From: Dysidea avara
Lineage: Eukaryota > Porifera > Demospongiae > Dictyoceratida > Dysideidae
Length of the DNA stretch: 64,000 bases
Assembly (NCBI RefSeq): GCF_963678975.1
Contig: NC_089279.1
Location: 35,669,933 to 35,733,932 of the forward strand
Direction: 5' to 3'
Shown: piece by piece, positions 38,059-50,807 of the stretch
Layout: each line of letters starts with the position of its first letter
Numbering within the stretch: position 1 is the first letter of the stretch
Program-made: the position numbers and the translations under genes
Notes under the pieces: generated by a model
What the model saw: only the letters and a program-made list of their open reading frames with translations
Told to the model about the DNA's origin: nothing
Databases searched by the model: none

Positions 38059-41000
38059 CAGCATTTCTAGCCTTAATGATTGGACAGGTGGGAGATTACT
38101 AAGTCCACATTAATTTCTAATGGCCATTTTAAAAGAGGTGGCCTTACTATACAGGTGGTCACTAAGACAGGTTCCATTGTATCATCTATAGTATCATTAT
38201 TATAGTGTGGTCCTTGTAGGTTGCTAGAGAAGTCAGCAATGATGTCATCAGAACACTGAACAGTCTAATAGGGACTAGTATGGATGTCACTTAATTGTTT
38301 TAGGTATAATAATATTTTAAGAGACACAGAGAAGTGACAATGTGCATGTTATAGAGTGGAGACAGGACTTGAAAGCTACACAGTTACTTTGAAACCAGAT
38401 CAAGACTTATTAGACATATATTTTAGGCAACTATTTTAATGGTAACACTGCATACATTTATTTGCTGTGAAACATACTTTTGTGAAACTAGCATGTGTAC
38501 AGAATGTCCAATCAGACAACAGGAAGGTGGACAACAAACAAATTTGTCATCAACAGGTTTGACAATGGCAAACACCTCTGAGGATTGAATGTGGGTTGTG
38601 GATGGGTTGGGCTCACAATGTAGTATAATGTCCAATGGAACATTGCCTTGGTAATTTGAAATCCCAGTTCCTATCACTGACTCCACTGTTGTATCCTGTA
38701 CTGGTGGAAGCAAATGCCAAACAGTTCGGGTGATGTTAACCATCAAAACTTAACTAAAATACTCTAATAAAACAGTCACCCAATATGTTACATGTGTTAG
38801 TTGCAGCTAAATTAGTTGACAAATAATTATTTGTACCAATAAAACATATTAGTTACCACCTTATATGGTGTAATGTTGAATTTGGGATGGCATGCTGAAG
38901 TATCACAAAACACTCTAATAGAACAGTCAGTAAATTTACGGTCATATACAATGTTGATCTATCTGCTGTACTAAAATAATATATATAACTGACTTTTGTA
39001 TCAGCAGATTGTAAATGATGGACTTGCATATGCTCACAAATATAATTGCTACAATTTTCTTCCTTGCAACACGCCCGAAATTATGATGAACGTTCTATTA
39101 GGGTATTTTAGAGAATTGCGCCTTAACAAAGTGGCTACTTTAAACAGGTAACAGTTCGAGCTACAAGATATCTCATAAAATACTTCATGATCAACTAGTG
39201 CCGGACTGAATGGACAGCTAGGCCCTCAGGGCAGTGTTTGTATTCCGCCTGAGGAAATATTAAATGTTTTACTAGTGTTACATTGAGGCCGCTATGCCTC
39301 TGAGCATGAAGAAACAAAAATATATTTTCAGGTAGCGAAAGTAGCTGTTAACTGTTAATGTTCTATTAAATGCACTGTAGCGGTAATTTAAAGCGGTAAA
39401 TGTTACCGCCGTCAACTGGCAGCTGCTTTGTCAGTTGCTAGGAAATTTTGTAGAAGTTGCAGCTCTAGAATAGTTAGTGTACGTAGAGTAGTACTGAGTG
39501 TAGGTAGTTAGGTATTATTAAAGTGTAATGAGTTAGGCGTGTAGTGAGAAAAGTAGCTAGGTGTAGCTGAAAAGAGTCTGGCTCAGAGTCGAGTTTACAG
39601 TTCTTAGCTTCTCATGACAGACAGCTAGTCTTGCAGCTAGTGGCTAAAATTCGTAGGAGCGGTTCGGTAATAGGAGAAACCAAAATGCTAGCCCCTTAGT
39701 CCTGTTTTTTGTTGTTGTTTTTTTCCATTTCATTTTTCTAACTATTTGCAAACTTATGAAGTTTAGAAGAAAATTTGGCTTTTAGCTTAAACCTACTTTC
39801 CAGTGAACTTTTTCTAGACTTTGAGAATTCTTGCCTTTCTATTTACAACTTTAAAAGAAAAGTTAGGTGAAGTTACACTGAGCAGTTGGCTTTTTTGTTC
39901 CAGCTAATTTTGTTGGTTTCTTGAAAACTATAGCCGGTGGCTATAAAAATTACATTTGCCAGCAGAGAAAGTTGAGGAGAGAGCTTAAGGAAATTTAAAA
40001 GAAAAGTTACAGCAATTGGCTGTTTTGCTCCAGTTAGACTAGCTTTATTGACTTATATATTTGCTGGCAGAGAATTGCTTCAAGCTCTGAGCTAGACTTG
40101 TTATATTAGCTGCTACATTAGTAAAGAACTAGTAACAATTGTCAGTTTCCTAACTGTTAGCTATAGTGTATAGCATTAGCTACTAGTGTTGTGATAGTAG
40201 TTGAGTAGTAGCTTCTAGTGTAGTCTAGTAGTTAGGCTATGTTGTGACTTGTTGTTTATTGTGAAGTGGAGCAAGGAAAACAAGTGAGTGAACTGTATAA
40301 CTAGTAGCTAAACTAACAGAGATGGAGATAAAGCTTAAATGGAGGCTCAGCAACTATACTGGCTTGCCTATAGATTTTAATTACTTTTATAAAGTACCAG
40401 CCAATTGGCTGTCCACAGAGTTGTAGGTGGCCATTAATGATAGACTAGTTAAGCCATTCCAAACTGCTTTACTCCATCTCTGAGCAGTTGTCACTGAGGG
40501 AAGCTAGTCTGGTCAAGGAGGAGGTGTTGACAGTGTTGGCTTTACGTTGAACAATGGCTCCAGCACAACTATTAATTTCAGCTTCAAATTTATGATTAGA
40601 AATAAATCTCCTCAGTAGTTTTGCAATTCCAATGATTCTTTCAATATTGTAAATATTCCAATAAATATTGTAAATATTCCAATAAATAGCATTTAATTCA
40701 GTAAACTAAATATCCCGATATATTTGTAGAAATAATTTTTAATTTTATAAATATTGTAAATCCAAAATATTCCGATTATGTCTTTCTAAAAATTGTTTTT
40801 AGTATTCCAATGAATTTCTTGAAATAACATTTAATTCTATAAATCTGTAAATATTCCGATAGATGTCATTTCCGTACTAATCTCTTCCACAAGTCCCAAT
40901 TCTTGTCAAATCTTAACATTTCACGATGGACCCCTCAACGTTACCAATTGACATAGTTTTAATTAATTAATAAAATTTTTATCAAAATCAGAACAAAATG

Positions 41001-41060
41001 ACACTTGCGGCCATTACAGTCATAAAATAGTACAAAGTGAAAACTAAAGAAAAGTAGCTA
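38059..41060. other. Intergenic, between EXOSC7 and the NLR
   Basis: No conserved gene recognised. It holds two copies of the dispersed 20-bp motif (38760-38779, 38911-38930), an unrecognised 107-aa minus-strand frame (38423-38746), and an AT-rich tract at about 40600-40870 with repeated AATATTCC(AG)AT. Confidence 0.5.
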
Positions 41061-43858
41061 CTAATACCAAATGATCAGTTTTGTTTGACATCCTCTACTT
41101 TCTCTGTTCTTGTTAATTACTTCTTCTAGTGATCTAATCCTCTTCTCAACATCTTCAGTGTAACCAACAAAGGGTAGGTGTAGATCTTCTAATGTGTTGT
41201 TATTGTAGAGGGCTTGTAGTAGACGTTGAGCAGCTTCTCCACTGATCTTGTTGTAACTCATCCACAGCTGGACTAGTGATGTATTGTTCTTCATTGTAGT
41301 GGCAATGACATCACAAGCTTCATCAGTGATGGGATTGCTGTGAATGTAGAGCTCCTTCAGTTTGTTACCTTTTGCTAGTGCAGTGAATAGGGTAATGGCT
41401 GATGGTGATGATAAGCTGGTACCCCACATGTTCAGTGTCACTAGCCTAGAGGAGGGATGGGTCAACATGTTGTAGAGAGCAGGGTCCTCTCCGATGGTGC
41501 CATTACCACTAATATTCAACTCTTCCACTCTACAGTGTATGGTGAGGTCATTAATGGAGGAAGAGGAAGATCTGGTGAAGCCATTAAACCTCAAGTCGAG
41601 TTCTTTAATACTGACGTCAGATGACATCAGATCACGGTGAAGGACACGACAGTCATGATCCTGGATATGGCAGAAAGACAAGTTAAGCTTCTTCCACTCC
41701 TTGTGGGGTGAGCAGGTAAGGAAGAGTGTAACACACTCAACATCATAAACAGTTAGGCTAGTCTTCTCAAGATTGATTACTTTATCATCGAAAGTTTTTC
41801 CTTTTTGTATAGAAGTGTAAAAGGCTTCGTCGTTGGCCTCATAGAAGCAGCGAAATAGTCGAAGACACTTCAGTTGATCCTTCAAGTATGCTTCAGCGAT
41901 TGTTATGATCGTGTCGTCTCCTCCAGAGAGAAATTGTTTAAAAGCAGATCGCTGTCCCTTGGTAAGCGAGGTGTACATTGCAAACATGTTGGAATGAATA
42001 TCACTCCAGAACTTCGCTTCGAGTACTCGCAGCTCTTCGTCTGGTGGAAGCTTAGTGATATGGTAAGCGGACAAGAACTCCTGAATGGAAAAATGGGCAA
42101 AGTTGAATGTCTTCGTTTTCCCAGCGATCCCGAAGTGCTCAACAGCCTGCAGCAGTCCGAAGCCGTTTAAACCTCCTTCGATAGCTTCGATGCCTGGACA
42201 AGCTGCTCTCATCTCCTCCAAGGTAAAGATTAGCTTGTTGTTATTAAGACCCTCGAGCGATAATTTTGATAACTGCTGAACTATTGTATTATATGGCTGG
42301 GGGAGTTTGGCTAGATCAGTGATGGTGTTATCAAGAGGTTGACCAGACTTGGCAAGATGTCGACAGATGGTAAGACAGATGAAGTAATTGTAAAGCTGTG
42401 TAGAATTGCTAGGAAGGGGAATTCCTTTTTTGTACAGGTAAATCAAGATTACCATGTTGAAGGGGATGAAACACAGGCCATTGATTGTCAGATTACCTTC
42501 AAGATATTCGGTGAGCTCTTTGACTGCATGTGGCTGCTCCTTCAGAGACTGTTCAATGTACAGCTTTCGTTCGTCTTCAGCAAAGCCCAAGATGTCAACT
42601 CTGATGGTCGCATCTTCTCGGAGTCCCACCGAGGCATGTGGACGAGATGACACTATCAAGCCACAATGAGGTATCACCTGACGTTTCAGTATATCAGCAA
42701 CTAAACTATCTTTCTGTAGGTTAACTGGGAACTCATCGTAGCCATCTAAAAGGAGAACAATGTCTTTTCCGCCATTCTTAAAGAGGTAGTCACTACATGC
42801 AGTGGCAATTTCTGTAGCTTTCCTGTCTCTTTTGCAGAACAATTTAAGAAGGTCATCAACAAGTGACACCTGCTGCACAGCTGGACTACGCAACTGGAGG
42901 AGGAGAACTAACTTAAACTTTTGTAAACACTTTCCTGTTGCCCAGTTGTAAGCAATTTCTTGCATTAGTGAGGACTTTCCAATGCCAGGCAAACCCTCAA
43001 CTAAAATAAGATGCGCATCATCACTGTCTTGTAGTGGAGCTAAGATATCAACTAGTTGTTTAGTTGTCTTACTGTTATCAAGTGCTTCTCTCAGTGACTG
43101 ATGGCTGTCCTGTGGGTAATGCTTGGGATGAACACCACCTAATTGGACCGATTCAGCCAACTGAAGTGCAGCTGCTTGTTCGACAGTGTGTTCACCGTGA
43201 TGGTGAATTAGTAAAACTGGTATAAAGTCCTTTGGTCGGTTTGGTGGCCAAGCATCTTTGTCAACAGCAAACCTTGTTTGTATACTAAGTTGTCTCACTC
43301 TGTCGGACAATATGGTGACTCCTATCAATAACACATAAAATGGAGTACACAATAATGTGTCCACTCTACCTTGATCAGTGACCGTTGACCTGTCCATGTC
43401 AGGTTTGGAGGTCACTATAGTTAGTGAAGACAACACAATAGCTAGTCAATACAATTGTTTACCTACACATGTTGTACACACACAATATAGCTAGTCACCT
43501 TTATCAGGAGCTTGATCACTGGACACTGCAGGTGACTCAATAACTTTAAACAACTTCTCCCAACTAGCAGAGGGGTCCACTTCAAGCCACTTCTCCAACA
43601 TTTGGTTACAGCACCATTTGACGTTAGTAGGATAACCAGCCTCTATACTCTTCAATTCTCCACTGGGTAGACCCAGTAGTGTTCCTAAAACTTTCCAGTC
43701 TGCAGCATAATTTGGAGTGATGTGTTGATAGAGGTCCTTCAGTAGTGGAGTACTGGTAGCTGTAGTATGCGGACACAGTATAATATCCGGATATTAGTAT
43801 ACTTACCCTTCTTTGGTGTTTTAAACTGGTTTAGTCCTTCGTGATCACTTCTATCCAT
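41061..43858 (-). CDS. NLR-type receptor: DEATH-NACHT-LRR
   Basis: Exons: 43858-43807 (MDRSDHEGLNQFKTPKKG), 43759-43499, 43441-41061; about 897 aa. Exon 2 encodes a DEATH domain (DLYQHITPNYAADWKVLGTL, then LKSIEAGYPTNVKWCCNQML, then ASWEKLFKVIES). Exon 3 has a NACHT NTPase with Walker A GLPGIGKSSL, Walker B LLLDGYDEF, the sensor-like LIVSSRPHASV and a C-terminal AHFSIQEFLSAYHI helix, then leucine-rich repeats of ribonuclease-inhibitor type (ELYIHSNPITDEA, QLWMSYNKISGEA). Such tripartite NLRs are cytosolic innate sensors and form large families in sponges. A 48-nt in-frame segment (43369-43322) has GT...AG ends and may be a small intron; without it the protein loses 16 residues. The two other introns are also tiny (47 and 57 nt). 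No partner gene is adjacent. Confidence 0.93.
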
Positions 43859-45132
43859 GTGGAGAATCGTCCTCCTGGATCGTCTAGGCACGTGACCACA
43901 CAAGGTGACTAGCAATGAGCTTAAAATGCCAAAAAGCAACTTTTAGTAACCACGCCTTTTAACTAAACAGGAAGTTAGTATATTTCCGTTCCCTCGTGCT
44001 TCTGAGAGTTTCGTGTTCGGCTTTGTGATCCCTGCTCTACTGTCTATCATTTTGTGGATAAGCGTTCACTGAGTGGCGTCACTACAGTGCAAGCTAAAAT
44101 GATTACTGGAAAGTGTAGCAGTGAGGTGATATCTTTAAAAACTGCTAGTTCATTATCAGTCACAGAAATACGAGCTTGTGACAAGAGTTCATATTAAACG
44201 TAATGATTTCTTGATGGAGTGGTAGAAACGGGGACTTATCAACACCGTTTAGTTGTTAGTGCAACATTGGAGTTCCAGGTATCTTGTTCTTCTCTATGGG
44301 TATATTACGTTTATGTTGTATATCTGTCAATCAACTGCCAGCTTGACCTTTACTTAGACCATAGATCCTTTATACGCGGGGTATAAAGGATCTATGCTTA
44401 GACTGAGGATGAACATCAAAGCACATGATATATTGGAGTGTCACCCCCTTGACACAAGTTCCTAGCTAGTCACATACACATTTTATACCCCAGTCGGAAG
44501 TGTGGGGATCAGTTGGATAGTTATCAGTGATTGTTCGGTCAATAGTCAAATGTAATAGTCAAGGTTCAGCACTTATTTTTGACGGTGAAGATCAGAGTAC
44601 AGGATATATTGTAGTATAAACTTCTTGTGGTCTTAACCTCAATATTAATGGACTTTATACACAATGACGTCACAAGCTCAAGATGGCCGTGTTATTTTGG
44701 GGACTAATGTACAAGTGGAGAAATTGTTTTGATCACTCATATTTTACTCGTGAAGTAAGATACCGACCGGTAGCCATCAGGTATGTGTATAAAGTAACAA
44801 CAACCATTGCTAACAAGCGAATGAAGCGATATCTCGAAAAATTTTCAGCATGTGATACAAATCGTTTATTGTGTTGTCTTGTAATCATACCTGTTGCTTA
44901 GTGGTTAATATCTCCTTCCCTGGCTAAAATATGAGTGATCAAAGCAATCTCTCCATAGGCACCTGTACATTAGGCACCTGTACATTAGTCCCCCAAATAA
45001 TGTGGCCATCTTGTACTTGTGACATTGTTGGGGATAATTACCTAACCCTATGGACATTGGACAACTTAACTAAGTTTTCAGAAGCCATAATTGAATGTTT
45101 GTAACGTGTACAGTATGTTTATTGTACCTTGT
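43859..45132. other. Upstream of the NLR; no gene seen
   Basis: Presumably includes the NLR promoter next to 43859. A 72-aa frame at 44683-44901 has no recognisable family. A 16-bp-stem hairpin lies at 44360-44396. Confidence 0.5.
44360..44396. repeat. Perfect 16-bp hairpin
   Basis: CATAGATCCTTTATAC, loop GCGGG, then the exact complement. Another hairpin with the same CATAGAT start is at 58725-58756. Confidence 0.9.
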
Positions 45133-46195
45133 CAGGGGCGGATCTGGGGGGGGGGGGGGGGGGGCTTTGGGGGCTGAAGCCCCCCCCTTCATATTTAGGC
45201 TTTACTTCATCAATATGCTGAGTATTATAATAAAATTTTGTCTTAGCTGATAACTAATAATGTAAATACTCATAAAACCACCTTATAAACATCTTTCCTA
45301 GGTATTATTAGTGGATTTATGCTAAAGTTTATGCAACAAGGACCTGGATCAGCATTGGAGGTGTACAAAATCAAGATACTCTAATAGAGCAGTCAGCTAA
45401 CTACTTTAATGGAACATTCACTGGAAACATGTAGTTGGTTCTGTTATGGAACTTTCCAAATCTGCCTGCACCTATACATGCAATGAAGTGCATTGGTCTG
45501 TTTAAAGGGCTTCATTCATCTACTTGTGTAGTTAATATGCAGGGCCGCCCAGAGAAATTAAGGGGCCCAGGGCAAAGAGTTAAAGTGGGGCCCTTCACCC
45601 AAGTTGTAAGTTGAAGACCAAAAAAAAAAAAAAAAAGGTCACAACCTGCTGACAATGACAATAACTACCCATCACCAACCACATCTTATCTATAAGCTTG
45701 CTACACTGCTCCTCTGAAGAATACTGTGACTGCTCTATTAGAATATTTAGATCTGACTGCTCTATTAGAGTATATCGATCTTTTAAACAGGTATTCAGGG
45801 TGCCCTTCCTGGGGCCCCTTTCAGGCTGGGGCCCAGGGCAAAATGCCCCAGTTTCCCCCCCCTGTGGGCGGCCCTGTTAATATGTATGGTAATACTTAAT
45901 TCAGGTACACAATTTCCATTGAAAATGCTGCCAGATTCAATCTTGTATTGTTCAAATTTCAAAATTTTCCACTTACAACATTATTATTCTAACATGAATA
46001 TCTACAGGCAGAAAATATTATGAATTTTATGTGGAAATGTCTCCAAATTGCAGTATTTTAGCATCTATTTTTCTGGGGGGGGGGGGGGCATGCCCCCAGA
46101 CCGTCCTAGTTCCAGCATGCTTTAGCACACCTCTACCCAAGAGATTAGCACCTTGAGTTAGCCCCCCCCCCTTATAAATCCTAGATCCGCCCCTG
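45133..46195. mobile_element. CAGGGGCG-family element interrupted by a nested element
   Basis: 1063 bp with ends CAGGGGCGGATCTGG and CTAGATCCGCCCCTG. The flanks share CTTGT (45128-45132, 46196-46200), shorter than the 8 bp usual for hAT. Contains poly-G/poly-C runs near both ends, one dispersed 20-bp motif (45377-45396) and the nested element 45540-45876. Confidence 0.8.
45540..45876. mobile_element. hAT-like MITE (CAGGGCCGCCC), nested, perfect 8-bp TSD
   Basis: 337 bp with ends CAGGGCCGCCCAGAG and TGTGGGCGGCCCTG. Direct repeats TTAATATG at 45532-45539 and 45877-45884 are perfect. Inserted into the older 45133-46195 element, which gives a relative age. It carries two copies of the dispersed motif (45727-45772). 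Confidence 0.92.
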
Positions 46196-46496
46196 CTTGT
46201 AGGGCCTAATCAACCCCGGCTATTTGCCATAATAATGATAAAGTTCTTACCAAGTGGTCTAATGTACAGATCCACCCATCTGAAAGTCTTTGAATAACTA
46301 TTCCAGCACTTTATGTGGCTACAAGCAATTGGACCAGTAGTCTTGAAGAGCTACTTTTTTTGGACACACTTTCATTGTTTTTTTAAATTAATTCATAGAT
46401 ATTAGAGTAGTAGAGAGTGTTATCTTACCTTCTACTATCTATGAAACCAATTCTCACTATTCTAATAGTCCAAGGTTAGGGTTTAGGGCTGGACAT

Positions 46497-46915
46497 TGAT
46501 AGGTGCATTACAAAGGGAAGCCATTACGTGCTACTACCAAATTGACACTTTTCACTGTCAGAATGGGACACAAAGGAGGACACTGATAAGTCCATGAAGA
46601 ATGCATTGTACATGCTGTGGTATGCCAAACGGCACCTCTCTGGTTGAAGCAATAAAAAAACCAAGCCCATAGCCTTAGCCGTTATTGAGTTACACTTGTA
46701 TGAAGGCATCAGTCGGGCAGTCAGTCAGTAGAAAATTCCGTTTAATTTTTTAAAAGAAAATTCAGTAGCAACTTGTTGAAAACGTTTCAGGTTGATCTGA
46801 AGGCTTACCTAACCAATACTGCCTCATCGTCGTCAGGGAAAAGTGAGGCTGGTTATTGGGTGATGTTATTTCATGAGCCACACCCACTCCTTTGTGGTCC
46901 CTACTATATCGTAAT
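46497..46915 (+). repeat. Interspersed repeat, family R (copy 3)
   Basis: Matches 29585-29990 along its length (AAAGGGAAGCCAT, GGGACACAAAGGAGGA, AAGTCCATGAAGAAT, TGAAGGCATC, then GGTGATG.T.TTTCATG). The missing beginning of this copy appears inverted at 47425-47610. Confidence 0.8.
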
Positions 46916-47424
46916 GTATGATACCAATTGTCGAGCCTTTTTCAAGCGTATATTTTAGTCGATCAAAAATCTTGATCCCAGTAGTTCTACAAGGCCATAT
47001 TTGTTTGGGCACACTTTTTAACTTTAACTTAAAACATGAAAAGGCAGCTCCCAGAATTTTTGACCATTTTAAATGTAAGACAATACAAAATAATGATCTA
47101 GCCCATTTTAAAGAAGATAAAGCTGAACCATAATTTGGATTAGTAGATAAAGCTGAACCCACCCCCTACCTTCCCCCCGAGATCCCCATACACCTACTGG
47201 GGATTTGACATCTACATGTTGCCCTACCCTGGGGCTTCTTTGACGGTGGCAGTTTGCTGAGCAAAAAAAAATATTTTAATAGAAAAATCAAATCCCCCTC
47301 TTTTGAGGTGGGGACATAGTGGGCTTCTTAGCCCCAGTACCGGAGAATTTGACACTAGACTTTGTCAAATCCCCTGTATTTCCCCACCCTACCCGGGGTG
47401 GAGGGTGAGGCATGCCACTGATAG

Positions 47425-47610
47425 GTGCATAACAGAAATCGTCCGTATTTTTCATAGTGGCTACTTTGATTGCAGAGGTGCTTTACGAACAGTTCCTTAT
47501 TCGTAATGCTGTGTAATGGCTTGAATATAGCTGACAGTGAAGTGTAATGGATACTTCACTTTTCAGACAATAATTGGTAGCTGGGGCACGCAGCACCGTT
47601 TGTTTCGTTT
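47425..47610 (-). repeat. Family R segment, inverted relative to copy 3
   Basis: Reverse complement of about 29435-29590 (AGTGAAGTATCCATTA, GTGCTTTACGAACAGTTCC on plus, CGTCCGTATTTTTCATAGTG). With 46497-46915 it suggests an internal inversion or a large foldback unit. Confidence 0.7.
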
Positions 47611-47700
47611 GATGCAGTATGCGTGGGTTCACCAGTCATAATAATAAAAAAAAGGTAACAAGTGCACACACAAAAATTGGAATTTTCAACTAGAGTAGGG

Positions 47701-47914
47701 ACCATAGCACATTGATAACAAGTATGAAACAAGCTGGAGTAGTGCACAATATTAAATCACAGTAAAACAATAAGAAGTGTTATATCCCTACTATGTTCAA
47801 CATACCATAATTGAAGTGCACAGTAGGGATATAACACTTCTTATTGTTTTACTGTGATTTAATATCATGCACTACTCCAACTTGTTTCAGTACTTTTTAT
47901 CAATGTGTTATGGT
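47701..47914. repeat. Long foldback element, copy 2
   Basis: 214 bp with arms of about 90 bp around a centre near 47805. The arms read ATTAAATCACAGTAAAACAA..AAGAAGTGTTATATCCCTAC and the inverse. Family R sequence lies beside it, as at 29187-29372. Confidence 0.87.
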
Positions 47915-48074
47915 ACGTCCTTACTCATTTTGTGTACTTGTTAAATTCTCATTTTGCTTACAAGTTAACTGGTTGCCTCATTTGAGGACTACTTGATTCA
48001 GTACAAAATAACCTCTTGATCACTTGATTTGGTTTTGATCCCAGTCACAGATCATTTTACAGGACTATTTGCAG

Positions 48075-48650
48075 CAGTGTTGTAAGTGGGTCAGTACTGC
48101 TGACCCGTTTGACCTGAGTAGTAATCCGGATGAGACCCGGTTTAATTAAAATAGAGGCATGCCCCAAGAGCTAGTCCACTAGTTTCACTAGTCAGCCTTA
48201 CACTTTTTTTACACTATAAAACAATTGTCTGCAAGAAGTGAGTAGCTATGTATTATCAAGTGTGTGTGGGTCCACGTACGTATTACCAAGTGGGGGTGGC
48301 TCCACGTAAGTTTACATGCAGCTACAGAATTTCCAGAAGTTAGTTATCTACATTTCAAGTAGCAAAACGGATCTGGTGATGCATGCATGCCCACAGAGCA
48401 CAGCTGGTACAATTCCGATAAGTGGGCGTGGCTCTACATACCCTGCACAGACAGCAAAGAATGGTGGGTGTGGCTCCACATAAGTTTCTTGAGTGTTTAC
48501 AACTGCATTTCCATCGAGCTTGTTAACTTATAGTCACACGTGATCTCATCTGGGTCAGACCCAGATATTCAGTGAAGTGGATAAGACCCACTTGACCCTG
48601 ACAAAATGTGACCTGAATGACCCGGATAATCCAACCCACTTACAACGCTG
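48075..48650. mobile_element. hAT-like element (CAGTGTTGTAAGTGGGT), perfect 8-bp TSD
   Basis: 576 bp with ends CAGTGTTGTAAGTGGGT and ACCCACTTACAACGCTG. Direct repeats ATTTGCAG at 48067-48074 and 48651-48658 are perfect. Internally it carries repeats of GACCCGG and of GGGTGTGGCTCCAC-type blocks; no transposase frame. Confidence 0.92.
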
Positions 48651-48972
48651 ATTTGCAGAGCCTACCCCTTGCCACATTATCCATGTATGTACTTATATCA
48701 AGAGTTCATAATTCCTGCCAAGTGTATTCGCTACAGCACACCATTATAACCCACCCCAGTGTATTTCACAACTTCATTGACAACAAAGCAGTACTTAATA
48801 TTATGAACTCTTGTTTATATGACAAAACGATAGTGTCACCAAACATGTTTGGTTGTACAATCACAGTGTCATTGAGTATTGACAAGTGATCTGATCACTG
48901 TGTAAGGAATGGTCACTTCTGAGCACAATAATAGATAATTAAACAAAGTTGGTCTAGGGATGTTTTGGAAGA

Positions 48973-49773
48973 GAGATAGTGAAGAAAGAGTGCAGAAAGA
49001 GGGAACTCGAAATTTCAGAATTCCAGGAGTCTCATTGTTGTAACTAAGAACTTTATTAGCAGCCCCATTGCCGATACAGTATGCCCCATGTGATTAAATT
49101 AGTCACGAGAGCATGTGGAGTAGCTTCTTAGCCTATACAACCACCAATAATACTGTTTCAAAATTCTCAACTCCTTATTGGCTACTCATGCCATTTAAGC
49201 CCTTTTTCTGAGCTGTCATTGCTGCAAAATAACTAAATTCTCTGCATCGTTATTCTCCTTACTAAAGAAGTACAGTTTTAAAATAACAACAGCTTTGTAC
49301 TTACTCCATTTGCCCTAAAAACTCTCAACAAGTTGCTGAAATTAATAACCTTACTGGAAAACCCTGTGGCTAGTCCCCACTGAAACCACAAAGCAAATTT
49401 ATGCACACAGCTAATAAATGTATTTAAAAGAAATTGTTGTCATTAGTTTAACCACACCAGCAGAGCACCTTCAATATCCTCCACCACCTTTTAGACAACT
49501 AAGCTATGGGACAAAACATAACATGACAAGTAAACAATATTTCTATGTACAAACTGCAACATCATACATGTACACACAGCTCAGTACAATCCTTTCTCCA
49601 CATTTCCTTCTGAGAAATGGTCACCTGATGAAACTAAAATATAGCAGAAATGTAATATTGTGGCTTCTAATAAAGTTTTTAGTTACCTGACTATTAGCAA
49701 TACCATTTTCAGAGTCTCCTGGAATTTTTGAAGTTCAGAGTTCCTCTTTCTGTACTCTTTTTTTCACTATCTC
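48973..49773. mobile_element. MITE-like element with about 60-bp inverted ends
   Basis: About 800 bp. The left end GAGATAGTGAAGAAAGAGTG...CCAGGAGTCTC is mirrored by GAGTCTCCTGGA...CTCTTTTTTTCACTATCTC. One unrecognised 90-aa frame inside (49418-49690). Target duplication unclear. Confidence 0.8.
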
Positions 49774-50317
49774 AAACAAAGACATTTGATAAAATCAATA
49801 CTTTAACTGATGTCTCCTCTTATCCTACAAGTAGCGAAGTTGCAATTTAGAGGACATGGATGCTGCTAGCCTCCTAGACGTATCCACGACTTGATCGCAA
49901 AAGATAAACACTAGCATCTCCATCCCAAGATGTAATCAGATGTCTGGGAATAGTAACCAACACCTGCTTAACCAGTTCTGATCATGTAGTGAATGGTTGA
50001 TAAGAGGTGAAATCTTATGGACCATAATATAATATAGGGTTGGTTAAGTAACTTTTAAAATCCTTTTAAGGAAGGAACATGCTCGAATGTATTAACATGA
50101 CAGAGGAGTACTAACACAAGTCATAACTTTGCTCCTTGCTAAAGCATTGTAAATCCTTCATTGAGCTGTATGGGATGTTTTCTGTACCACAAAATAATTT
50201 CACACATCAAAGTATGTAAGGTATACAGCAATATTAATAAAATGAGGAAGAGGGGACGAGAAAGAATTAATCAAGTTTGTATGGAAATTACAATAGATAA
50301 TATATAGTGTAAGCCAC

Positions 50318-50799
50318 TAGTGTTGTTTTAGTATGGAGTTTTAGTATGGAGTTTTAGTATGGAGTTTTAGTATGGAGTTTTAGTTATAGTCATAGCTAGT
50401 TTCATCAATAATTTTAGTTTTAGTAATCTTTCTTAATTCTTTTTAGTTATTGATTTAGTTATGGTTATTCACTCTTTGTTGTTTTAGTTATAGTTACAGT
50501 TAAAAACATGAAAACCTTTTAGTTTTAGACACAGTTTTAGTTATGTATAGTTATGTATCTGAAAACCTTTTAGTTATAGTTTTAGTTGTGCATAAGAAAA
50601 CCTTGTTTAGCTTTAATAGTAAGCACCAAGTGACTATATTTTATGTGAATGAAACTCTTGTTATAATATAGATTTGATTTTAGTTATAGTTTCAGTGATT
50701 ATATACATTTATTTTTAGTTGTAGTTTTAGTTAACTTAAATATATTCACCTTACTAAAAGTACTTTTAGTTTTAGTTACAGTTAACTGAAACAACACTA
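50318..50799. mobile_element. hAT-like element filled with TTTTAGTTATAG repeats
   Basis: 482 bp with ends TAGTGTTGTTTTAG and AAACAACACTA. Flanking 8-mers TAAGCCAC (50310-50317) and TGAGCCAC (50800-50807) differ at one base. The interior is almost entirely variants of TTTTAGTTATAG, starting with four tandem TATGGAGTTTTAG units. Confidence 0.85.
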
Positions 50800-50807
50800 T
50801 GAGCCAC

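Noticed and set aside
38423-38746. 107-aa minus-strand frame as a gene
   Set aside because: No family recognised, and an AATAAA (minus strand) falls inside the frame before its stop; left as unassigned.
44683-44901. 72-aa plus-strand frame
   Set aside because: No recognisable motif, no splice-consistent neighbours, and chance length in AT-rich DNA.
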